DNA of 64,000 nt, from positions 496,001 through 560,000 of the forward strand of contig CAWFNY010000002.1 in assembly GCA_963817435.1 (NCBI GenBank). The letters run 5' to 3'. The notes beneath the pieces are model-generated. The model made no database searches. It saw only the letters and a program-made list of their open reading frames with translations, and was not told the origin of the DNA. The stretch's first letter is position 1; every line of letters begins with the position of its first letter. Below, in pieces: positions 52,374 through 59,807 of the stretch. A program made the translations under genes and the position numbers. This DNA comes from JADJOM01 sp963817435 (GTDB lineage Bacteria > Gemmatimonadota > Gemmatimonadetes > Gemmatimonadales > GWC2-71-9).

Positions 52374-52782
52374 AATCCCTGCAGGCCCAGACCACCTTCG
52401 CGTGGTCGATTTGCGGGACGGAGATTCCCGATCCGACCCGCCAAGTCCCCCTTTCGATCGCGGGTCCGGTGCGCATCGTTCCCGCACGTCAGCTGGCCAC
52501 TCTGTCCCGCTCATCCGCGACAGAGTGGCTCGCCTCGAAGAGCTGGTCGTTTCCCGGCTTCATACTCCCCGGTCCCGGCGGTGCGTGCGTCCGCCAGCCG
52601 GCGCGAGGTAAGTGCTCTGGTGGAAAGGACTTGCCGCGTGCTTCTGAATCGCGCCCGACCTCGTGAGCCGGGGAAATTGGAATTGGTACGGCAGGTGCAT
52701 TAGCAGGCGACCGTACTTCAGGAGAGCGAGGCTCTCCGGCGACACCGCACCGTCACACCACTTACTTGTTAGGAGCAAGACC
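52374..52782. other. 409-bp intergenic region, largely featureless
   Basis: No convincing gene or RNA. A short perfect inverted repeat GGAGAGC-GAG-GCTCTCC lies at 52721-52737, about 45 bp before the next start, and could be a leader hairpin or operator. The downstream start has AGGAG at 52771-52775. Confidence 0.4.
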
Positions 52783-53016
52783 ATGAAGCGCCCGATCACC
52801 GCCGCACTCTTCGCCCTCGCGCTGTCGAGCACCGCCGCCATTGCGCAGCAGCCCGCCGCTCAGCAGCCCGCCGCGAAGCCGGCCATGCAGCAGCCCGCCG
52901 CCAAGCCGGCGACGACGACTGCCGCGACCAAGACCACCAAGAAGCACCGCAAGCATTCGGCGAAGACCTCCACCGCGGCCAAGAAGGATTCGACCTCGGC
53001 CAAGCCGAAGAACTAG
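52783..53016 (+). CDS. Small secreted Ala/Gln/Lys-rich protein, 77 aa
   Basis: The ATG at 52783 has an AGGAG ribosome site 7 nt upstream and opens into a signal peptide (MKRPITAALFALALSSTAAIA). The mature part is repeats of QQPAAQQPAAKPA followed by a basic Thr/Lys/Ser tail (KTTKKHRKHSAKTS). No Cys or folded domain is evident. Low-complexity basic periplasmic proteins of this type are common in GC-rich environmental bacteria; function unknown. A long upstream region and a strong terminator suggest a well-expressed single-gene unit. Confidence 0.65.
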   Translation: MKRPITAALFALALSSTAAIAQQPAAQQPAAKPAMQQPAAKPATTTAATKTTKKHRKHSAKTSTAAKKDSTSAKPKN

Positions 53017-53033
53017 CACCACCGGCCGGCACA

Positions 53034-53065
53034 AAGCCCCGCCACTCGTATGAGTGGCGGGGCTT
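53034..53065 (+). terminator. Strong hairpin after the small secreted protein gene
   Basis: 14-bp perfect stem AAGCCCCGCCACTC / GAGTGGCGGGGCTT with loop GTAT. It also lies downstream of the convergent permease gene ending at 53098, so it may terminate from both sides. Confidence 0.7.
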
Positions 53066-53097
53066 GTCGTACCCCTCACGGCCCGGTCGCGGCCCGG

Positions 53098-54336
53098 CTA
53101 CTCGTGACGGATCGCGTCGATCGGAGACAGCCGGGAGGCGCGGAGCGCCGGGTAGATCCCGAACGTGAGTCCAACCAGCAGCGCCGCCGCGGCGCACACC
53201 GCCACCGTCTCCCAGCTGAACGCGGCGTAGACCCTGGCCGCTGATCTCGCCCGGATGAATGCGGTGATCCCGAACGCTCCCGCGAGCCCGACCGCGGCGC
53301 CGAGCGCGCTGCCGACGCCCGAGATCGCGACGGACTCGGCGAGGAACTGCACCATCACGTCGAGACGGCGCGCCCCGATCGCCTTGCGCACGCCGATCTC
53401 CCGGGTACGCTCGGTGACCGAGGCGAGCAGCACGTTCATGATCCCGATCCCGCCGACCAGCAGGGATATTCCGGTGATCGCCCCCATCGCGAATTTGAAG
53501 ACCAGAAAGGCCTGCGCCGCCTGCTCGACCCGCTTCTGGTTCGACGTCACCCGCGCCACCCGCTTCCAGTCACCGTAGCGCGCCGCGAGCCAGGCTTCCG
53601 CCGCGCGCTGCACCGCGGGGACGTCCTCGACGGTGCGAGCTTGCAGCGTCAGGTCCGGCGCGCGCGGCCGCGGCGTCGGAATCAGCGCTTCGTTCTGCGC
53701 TTCGAGCGGCACGTAGGCGGTGCCACCCTGTTCGCCCTCCCGCGCGGCGCGCACGCCGACGACCGTGAGCGGACGCCCTCGCAGCCGCACCACCGCCCCT
53801 ACCGCCGCTTCGGGAGCCGCGCCCGTCAGCCGGGCTGCGAGCGCATGACTCAGCACGACCACCGGGGCGTTGGTCCGCGCCTCCTCGGCCGTGAAGTAAC
53901 GACCTGCCGCAAACCGGAGATCGAGCAGTGTGGCGGCGCCCGGCAGGGTGGCCGCGATAAGGGCCTCCGCCGAATCGGCCGCCGGCCCCTGAAATATCCC
54001 CTGCCCGGTGAGTGTGATGGACGCCCCCTGCGCCGCGGGAATCTCCGAGATCAGCGCGTTCGCGTCGGTCACGGTGAAGACGGGATACCCGTCGACCGGA
54101 AAGACCTGGCCGTCGACGTAGAGCGAGGTCCTGGGCGAAAGGACGACCGACTGCAGGTCCGTCGTCTGCTCGATCTGCTGCCGCCCGAACCGCTCCAGCC
54201 CGTCGCCGAGCGCCAGCACGGCGACCAGCGATCCGGCCCCGATGACGACGCCGAGGGTCGAGAGAATTGTTCGCAGCGGATTGGCCCGAAGCGTCTCGAG
54301 CCCGATGGCCACGGAGGAAAGGGAGGCGAGTTTCAT
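53098..54336 (-). CDS. MacB/FtsX-type ABC transporter permease
   Basis: 412 aa from the ATG at 54336. A first helix around LRTILSTLGVVIGAGSLVAV is followed by a large periplasmic MacB core-like domain (residues about 60-270), then three helices including GISLLVGGIGIMNVLLASVT and the cytoplasmic TREIGVRKAIGARR coupling motif, ending YPALRASRLSPIDAIRHE. These permeases pair with an ABC ATPase for lipoprotein, peptide or macrolide export (mechanotransmission type). The ATPase partner is not next to it here. Confidence 0.9.
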   Translation of the reverse strand: MKLASLSSVAIGLETLRANPLRTILSTLGVVIGAGSLVAVLALGDGLERFGRQQIEQTTDLQSVVLSPRTSLYVDGQVFPVDGYPVFTVTDANALISEIPAAQGASITLTGQGIFQGPAADSAEALIAATLPGAATLLDLRFAAGRYFTAEEARTNAPVVVLSHALAARLTGAAPEAAVGAVVRLRGRPLTVVGVRAAREGEQGGTAYVPLEAQNEALIPTPRPRAPDLTLQARTVEDVPAVQRAAEAWLAARYGDWKRVARVTSNQKRVEQAAQAFLVFKFAMGAITGISLLVGGIGIMNVLLASVTERTREIGVRKAIGARRLDVMVQFLAESVAISGVGSALGAAVGLAGAFGITAFIRARSAARVYAAFSWETVAVCAAAALLVGLTFGIYPALRASRLSPIDAIRHE

Positions 54337-54377
54337 GGCGGGATGACGGAGCGCTCCCCGCGCATGTTTCACGGGAG

Positions 54378-54406
54378 CACCGGGCGACCGACTCGTCGCC
54401 CTGGTG
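54378..54406 (-). terminator. Hairpin after the PP2C gene
   Basis: CACCGGGCGAC pairs with GTCGCCCTGGTG, with a one-base bulge and 6-nt loop, 17 bp past the PP2C stop on the minus strand. Confidence 0.45.
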
Positions 54407-54422
54407 CGTCCGCCGCGGTGGT

Positions 54423-55205
54423 TTACGGCGTGCGCGGCGCGGCGGGAACGCTGGGCGAGGTGATATCCGCCGGAATGTCCGGCTCGATGCGGATGATGAT
54501 CGCGGTGATGTTGTCGAGCCCGCCGCGGCGATTGGCCTCGTTGATCAGCCGGTCCACCCACTGCTGCGGACCGCCCTCGCTGCGGAGAATGGCGGCAAGC
54601 TGCTCGTCCTCGAGCATGCCGGTGAGACCATCGGAGGCCAGCAGCAGGATGTCGCCGGCCCGCAGATGCCCGAAGTAGAGATCGGGCACCACTTCGGCAT
54701 TCGCCCCGATGCATCGGGTGATGACGTTGCTGTAGGGGTGGACCCGCGCCTGCTCCGGGGTCAGCAGGCCGAGGTCGACCTGTTCCTGGACGTAGGAGTG
54801 GTCCTTGGTGATCTGGAGAAAGTGGTCGTCCCGCAGCAGATACGCGCGGCTGTCACCGACCTGACCGAGGATGTAGCGCTGCGGCAGCAGGATCAGCGCG
54901 GTCGTCGTGGTGCCCATGCCGCGCTTGTCGTGCTCGGTCAGCGTCCGGTCGAAGATGGCGGAGTTGGCCTCGATGACCGCGTGCCGCATCCGTTCGCCGG
55001 CCTGGTCATCGGTCAGCCCGCGCAACGTGCCCAGCTCGCGCGACACGATGCGCACCGCCATCTCGCTGGCGACTTCGCCCGCCGCATGACCGCCCATGCC
55101 ATCCGCGACGATGAAGACCCCGCGGTCGGCGAGCATCAGGTAATTGTCCTCGTTCCCGGACCGGACGATGCCGGTGTCGGTACGGGCCGCGCAGGAGAAT
55201 CGCAC
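54423..55205 (-). CDS. PP2C-family Ser/Thr protein phosphatase
   Basis: 260 aa from a GTG at 55205, 10 nt after the FHA gene stop; a longer frame would run into that gene. Motifs: RTDTGIVRSGNEDNYL, VADGMGGHAAGEVAS, GTTTTALIL, GQVGDSRAYLL, LLASDGLTGML and DNITAIII. All metal-binding Asp residues are present. It dephosphorylates phospho-Ser/Thr proteins and is likely the antagonist of a Hanks-type kinase. The FHA protein upstream would bind the phosphorylated targets. No kinase gene is in the window. Confidence 0.92.
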   Translation of the reverse strand: MRFSCAARTDTGIVRSGNEDNYLMLADRGVFIVADGMGGHAAGEVASEMAVRIVSRELGTLRGLTDDQAGERMRHAVIEANSAIFDRTLTEHDKRGMGTTTTALILLPQRYILGQVGDSRAYLLRDDHFLQITKDHSYVQEQVDLGLLTPEQARVHPYSNVITRCIGANAEVVPDLYFGHLRAGDILLLASDGLTGMLEDEQLAAILRSEGGPQQWVDRLINEANRRGGLDNITAIIIRIEPDIPADITSPSVPAAPRTP

Positions 55206-55215
55206 GGGAGTCCGG

Positions 55216-56760
55216 TTACCTCGTGAGCAGGATGGCGGCGACCACCCCGAGGAGAACAATGACCACCGCGGGAACGATCCATTTGGGCATTCCCGATGGC
55301 GGCGGCGAGGTGACCACGACCGGCGGGCGGCGCGGTGACGAACGATGCAGCGCCGGCTCGGATCCTGGCTGCGGCGGCGCCTTGGGCTCGCTCAGCGGCG
55401 GCGATGAGGCTGGCACCGGAGCGGGTACCGGGGGCCTCGGCGAGGCCACCGGCGCCTGGGGCGCCGCCGCGGCAGGCATCGCGGCAGGCATCGCGGCCGG
55501 CGTGGGGACGGGCGGCGGCGCGGCGGGTGCCGGGGCGCTGGCGACGGGCGGCGGCGGGGCCGGCACCCGCACCGCGCCCATCACCTTGGTGCCGGAACCG
55601 CTGGCGGTGCCAAGGTGATCGTCGGTGGGCTCGAACATCACCGAGACCTCGCCGAAGCGCACTACGGCGCCCGGGCCGAGCATCGCCTCGCCGGAGACGC
55701 GCTCACCATCCACCCACGTGCCGTTGGTCGACTCGTTGTCGAAGAGAATCCAGACCCCCTCACGGCGCTGCAGTTTGGCGTGGGTGCTGCTCACGCTGTC
55801 ATCCGGAATGACCAGGTCGTTGTACTCGGCACGACCGATATTGACCACCGGCACCCGCACCGGAAGCCGCTGGCCTTTCAACTGCCCGCTCCGAACCAGA
55901 AAGTTGGCGAGCTGTACTGTCGGCCCCGACGGGCGAATCACCGGCTTCGGCGCCGCAGGCGTCGGGACTGGCATGCCGTGCATCGTGTGCGAGAGCCGCT
56001 CGGCCGCGCCGGCGGCAGGGGCTGGCGGCACTGGAGGAGCGGCTGGCGCCGGCGCGGACGGCGCGACGGCCAACGGGCTCGGTGCACCGGGGAGCGGCGC
56101 ATCGGCCGCGCGGTCGGCGTAGAACCGGAACTCGTGGTCCCCGATCCGGATCACATCCGCGCGGGCGAGCACCCGCTGCGCGTCAATCCGGTCGGCGTTC
56201 ACGAACGTGCCGTTGGTGCTGCTGTCCACCAGCACATAGCCCTGCGGCGAGGCGAAGATCTCGGCGTGGCGGCGGGAGACATCCTTGTTGGGGACCACGA
56301 TATCGCAGCCCGCCTCGCGCCCGATCACCAGCGGCGCCGAGCCGATCGTGTACTCCCGGCCATCCGTCAGGCATACCAGCCGCCCACCCGTAGCGGCGGT
56401 GGCCGCCTTCGGCGCACCCGGCTTCCCGGTCGCCGCGACCATCTTCGCCACATCGGCGGCGCTGACGAACTGGGTACTCCCGCTGCGCCGCGGGTCGTGT
56501 ACCAGCAGTTCGTGCAGGCCGACCTGGATCTTGTCCCCGTGCAGCGCCGGCGCCGGCTCGGCACCCAGCTTCACGCCGTTCAGCAGCACGTCATTGTCAC
56601 CGATCCGGCGCACCGAGACGGAACCTTCCCCGGTGCCGACAACCACCGCGTGTGCCGCGGCCACCCCGGTGAGCCGAAGCCCGCAGGAGGGATCCGCACC
56701 GATGACAAGTTCCCCCACGGGGATAGGGGTCCGCTGACCCGCCAGTTCCAGTTCCATCAT
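55216..56760 (-). CDS. Triple FHA-domain protein with C-terminal membrane anchor
   Basis: 514 aa from the ATG at 56760 (an ATG at 56757 is equally possible). The second FHA domain (VIGREAGCDIVVPNKDVSRR-HAEI, DSSTNGTFVN) and the third (NIGRAEYNDLVIPDDSVSST-HAKL, NESTNGTWVDG) keep the phosphothreonine-binding Arg, Ser and Asn; the first (VIGADPSCGLRLTG) is degenerate. Pro/Ala-rich linkers separate them. A single helix (WIVPAVVIVLLGVVAAILL) ends the protein, so the FHA domains face the cytoplasm. It is a docking platform for Thr-phosphorylated proteins, paired with the PP2C gene. Confidence 0.85.
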   Translation of the reverse strand: MMELELAGQRTPIPVGELVIGADPSCGLRLTGVAAAHAVVVGTGEGSVSVRRIGDNDVLLNGVKLGAEPAPALHGDKIQVGLHELLVHDPRRSGSTQFVSAADVAKMVAATGKPGAPKAATAATGGRLVCLTDGREYTIGSAPLVIGREAGCDIVVPNKDVSRRHAEIFASPQGYVLVDSSTNGTFVNADRIDAQRVLARADVIRIGDHEFRFYADRAADAPLPGAPSPLAVAPSAPAPAAPPVPPAPAAGAAERLSHTMHGMPVPTPAAPKPVIRPSGPTVQLANFLVRSGQLKGQRLPVRVPVVNIGRAEYNDLVIPDDSVSSTHAKLQRREGVWILFDNESTNGTWVDGERVSGEAMLGPGAVVRFGEVSVMFEPTDDHLGTASGSGTKVMGAVRVPAPPPPVASAPAPAAPPPVPTPAAMPAAMPAAAAPQAPVASPRPPVPAPVPASSPPLSEPKAPPQPGSEPALHRSSPRRPPVVVTSPPPSGMPKWIVPAVVIVLLGVVAAILLTR

Positions 56761-56831
56761 CCGCTGCGCCCTCGATTGTCCCGGATGGCCAAACGTATCC
56801 GTAGGCCTGTAACCACGCAAGCGATTTGGGC

Positions 56832-58655
56832 TTACGCGCTCAACGGCTCCCGCCGCTCTTGCCCTCGGAGCTGAAGTTGATATAGGCGTTCGTACAGCCC
56901 GCCCTGCGCCAGGAGCGACCGGTGGGACCCCCGCTCCCGGATTTCCCCGTGGTGCAGGACCAGAATCTCGTCGGCGTGGAGGATGGTGCTCAGCCGGTGC
57001 GCTACGACCAGGCTCGTCCGGCCGCGCATGAGTTCCGCCACCGCCTCCTGGATCTGGGCCTCCGCCTCGGCATCCACCGAACTGGTCGCTTCGTCGAGAA
57101 TCAGGATCCGCGGGTCGCGCGCCAGCGCCCGGGCGAAGGACAGCAGCTGGCGCTCGCCGACGCTCAATGACCGGCCCCGCTCGCCAAGGACGTGGTGGTA
57201 GCCCTCCGGCAGCCGTGCGATGAACCGGTCGGCTCCAACCCGCCGGGCGGCCGCCTCCGCCAGTTCCGGCGTGATGGAGGCATCGAGGACCAGGTTCCGC
57301 AGGATGTCCCCCGTGAACAGGAACAGGTCCTGTTGCACGAAGCCGATCAGCCCTCTGAGCTCCGCCGGGTCGATGTCCCGGATGTCCACACCGTCCACGG
57401 TGATGCGCCCACGCACCGGATCGTAGAATCGGAGCAGCAGGCTGATGATGGTCGTCTTCCCCGCGCCGGTATGGCCGACCAGCGCGAGCGTCTGGCCGGG
57501 ACGCGCCCGGAAGCTTACGCCTTTGAGCACCCAGCCCTCATCGGTGGCGGCCTGCCCGTCCGCCGGGGCCCCGTAGCGGAACCAGACGTCCTCGAAGGCG
57601 ACCTCCCCGGCTGCCGGTTGTGAGAGACGCACCGGTGTGGCCGAAGTTCTCACCGTCGGCTCCGTGTCGAGCAGCTGAAAGATCCGCTCCGAGGAGGCCA
57701 TCGCGCTCTGCAGCAGGTTGTACTTCTCCGAGAGATCCTGCAACGGCTGGAAGAAGCGCCGGGTCAACTGGATGAAGGCGGCCAGCACCCCGACGGTAAG
57801 CGTCTCCTGAAGCACCCGCAGCCCGCCGTACCACAGCAGCAGCGCCAGGGCGACGCTGGTGAGGAACTCGACCACCGGGAAGAAGATGGCGTAGACCGTG
57901 ATCGAGCGGAGGTGCGCGTCCAGGTGTCCCCGGTTGATCCCGGCAAAGGCGCGCGCCTCGGCCCGCTCCCGGCTGAAGAGCTGCACGACCCGTACGCCGG
58001 CGAGCTGTTCCTGGAGGTACGCATTGAGCCGCGCGACCCAGGTCCGGATATCCCGGAACGAGGTGCGGACGTGGCGCCGGAAGGTGACCGCGACGACGAT
58101 CATCACCGGAATCACCGCGAACGCCACCAGCGCCAGCCGCCAGTCGACCACCAGCATCATCGCCACGATCGCGATGATCGTGAACACATCGCCGAAGACC
58201 GTGACCACCCCCGACGAGAACAGCTCGTTCAGCGTCTCCACGTCCGAGGTGACCCGGGTCATCAGTCGGCCGACCGGGTGCCGGTCGAAATACGGCACGC
58301 TGAGCCGCTGCAGATGACTGAAGAGCTGCAGGCGGAGATCGGCCATCACCCGCTGGCCCATCCAGGAGGTGAGGTAGGCCTGGGCATAGTCGAACACGAA
58401 CTCGAGAACCAGGGAGCCGAAGAACAGCAGCGCCAGCACCCGAAGCAGCGCCATGTCTTTCGCGGGGACCGCGACATCGAGCGCTCGCTGCGTGAGCGCC
58501 GGACCGACCAGTGTCAGGGCCGCCGCACCGAGCAGCAGCAGCAGGGCCAGCGCGGCGAGCAGTCGATAGGGACGCAGATAGTACAGCAGCCGCCGCATGA
58601 GGGCGGCGTCGTAGCTCTTCTCGTCGGGTTCGTCGCGGGAGTCCGGCGCGGCCAT
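56832..58655 (-). CDS. ABC transporter, fused permease/ATPase (lipid or multidrug exporter type)
   Basis: 607 aa from MAAPDSRDE. A six-helix type I exporter domain (residues about 25-330) precedes an ATPase domain: Walker A GHTGAGKTT, Q-loop VQQDLFLF, signature LSVGERQLLSFARAL, Walker B ILILDEATS and VVAHRLST. The usual LSGGQ is LSVGE here. It resembles MsbA/MdlB-like half-transporters that export lipids or drugs. It overlaps the upstream membrane protein gene by 1 bp (stop/start ATGA), so the two are coupled. Confidence 0.9.
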   Translation of the reverse strand: MAAPDSRDEPDEKSYDAALMRRLLYYLRPYRLLAALALLLLLGAAALTLVGPALTQRALDVAVPAKDMALLRVLALLFFGSLVLEFVFDYAQAYLTSWMGQRVMADLRLQLFSHLQRLSVPYFDRHPVGRLMTRVTSDVETLNELFSSGVVTVFGDVFTIIAIVAMMLVVDWRLALVAFAVIPVMIVVAVTFRRHVRTSFRDIRTWVARLNAYLQEQLAGVRVVQLFSRERAEARAFAGINRGHLDAHLRSITVYAIFFPVVEFLTSVALALLLWYGGLRVLQETLTVGVLAAFIQLTRRFFQPLQDLSEKYNLLQSAMASSERIFQLLDTEPTVRTSATPVRLSQPAAGEVAFEDVWFRYGAPADGQAATDEGWVLKGVSFRARPGQTLALVGHTGAGKTTIISLLLRFYDPVRGRITVDGVDIRDIDPAELRGLIGFVQQDLFLFTGDILRNLVLDASITPELAEAAARRVGADRFIARLPEGYHHVLGERGRSLSVGERQLLSFARALARDPRILILDEATSSVDAEAEAQIQEAVAELMRGRTSLVVAHRLSTILHADEILVLHHGEIRERGSHRSLLAQGGLYERLYQLQLRGQERREPLSA

Positions 58656-59776
58656 CAGCGCAAAGGTGTTCCGGACGCGGGAATCGGGGAGCCGGGAAGC
58701 TCCTGGAGGTCGTCGATCGCCAGATCGTCCTTGCCTTTGAGGCGGGTGTGGATCCACCGGGAGAACACCAGGAACCCGAAGGCGAGCGTGAAATACGAAA
58801 GAATTGAGCGCCAGATGAGCGTGTACAGCGGCCCAAGTTCCTTCGGGATATACACCGATGACATCACCGCCGTCGACAGGATCTCCGCGATGCCGGAGGC
58901 CCCCGGGGTCGGCGCGAAGTAGAGCAGGAAGGTGATCAGCGTCTGGACCAGCAGCACATCCACGAATTGTGCGTGGATCCCGACCGCACGGAGCGCGACG
59001 TAGCCGGCGAGCAGCTTGTTGGCGTGGGACGGCGCCGAGAGCAGCGTGGCCCACAGCAGGGCGAGCCATCCCTTCGGACTGTTGAACGCCAGCACGCTCT
59101 CGTGGGCCTCGTCGATGCCGCGCCGCAGCCCCTCGATCCGGTCGGCCACCCGCCGGCTCCGCCCCGCGAGTCGCTCCGCCACCCAGCGCAGGCCGCCGCG
59201 CGCGAGGTTGGGGAAGACGATCGCCGCCACCAGCACCACCCCGATCCCCACGAACAACCCGAGGCTCCCCAGGAACAGATCGTAGAGCGTGAGGCCCAGC
59301 ACATCGCCGTGACTGCCGAGCGAACGCCCCGCCCCGAACACGATCGCCAGCGGCCCGGCGAGGGCGAAGAACAGCACCGTCGCGATGAACGACATCAGCG
59401 TGGTCGTCACCGCCACCGGGAGCGGCACGCCGGCGCGGCGGAGCGCGTAGATCGTCATCGGTCCGGCGCCCGAATTGAAGGGCGTCAGGTAGGCGGCCCA
59501 CGCGCCCATCCCGCCCGCGAGGAACATCCCGCCCAGCGGTGGATCCGGGTGGACATGCCGGACCAGCACCCAGTTCCTGAGCCCCCCGCCAAACCAGTCC
59601 ATCGACGCCAGCCCGAGCCCCACGACGATCCAGATCCAGTGGATTCGGCCGAGGGCCTGAATGAACGCGGGGAGGTTGTTGCCATACAGCAGCACCCCGG
59701 CGTAGCCGAGGACCGAGATGCCGACGAAGACGAGGAATCCGCGCAGAAGGAGTCGCGGACTGAGGACGGAAGCCAT
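58655..59776 (-). CDS. Lysylphosphatidylglycerol synthase-like transmembrane protein
   Basis: 373 aa with about eight helices. Family signatures: YLTPFNSGAGPMTIYALRRAG near residue 100 and the PTPGASGIAE motif near residue 290, typical of the LPG synthase TM domain/UPF0104 family (flippase-like). The aminoacyl-transferase domain of MprF is absent. Probably moves or modifies a lipid at the inner membrane; coupled to the ABC exporter downstream. It starts 31 bp from the divergent uvrA. Confidence 0.83.
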   Translation of the reverse strand: MASVLSPRLLLRGFLVFVGISVLGYAGVLLYGNNLPAFIQALGRIHWIWIVVGLGLASMDWFGGGLRNWVLVRHVHPDPPLGGMFLAGGMGAWAAYLTPFNSGAGPMTIYALRRAGVPLPVAVTTTLMSFIATVLFFALAGPLAIVFGAGRSLGSHGDVLGLTLYDLFLGSLGLFVGIGVVLVAAIVFPNLARGGLRWVAERLAGRSRRVADRIEGLRRGIDEAHESVLAFNSPKGWLALLWATLLSAPSHANKLLAGYVALRAVGIHAQFVDVLLVQTLITFLLYFAPTPGASGIAEILSTAVMSSVYIPKELGPLYTLIWRSILSYFTLAFGFLVFSRWIHTRLKGKDDLAIDDLQELPGSPIPASGTPLR

Positions 59777-59792
59777 TGGAGCCGAAATCTAG

Positions 59793-59798
59793 TATTCT
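59793..59798 (+). promoter_or_regulatory. -10-like TATTCT, 9 nt before uvrA
   Basis: An AT-rich box in the 31-bp divergent gap. There is no ribosome site between it and the ATG at 59808. Confidence 0.35.
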
Positions 59799-59807
59799 TT
59801 CCGGCCC

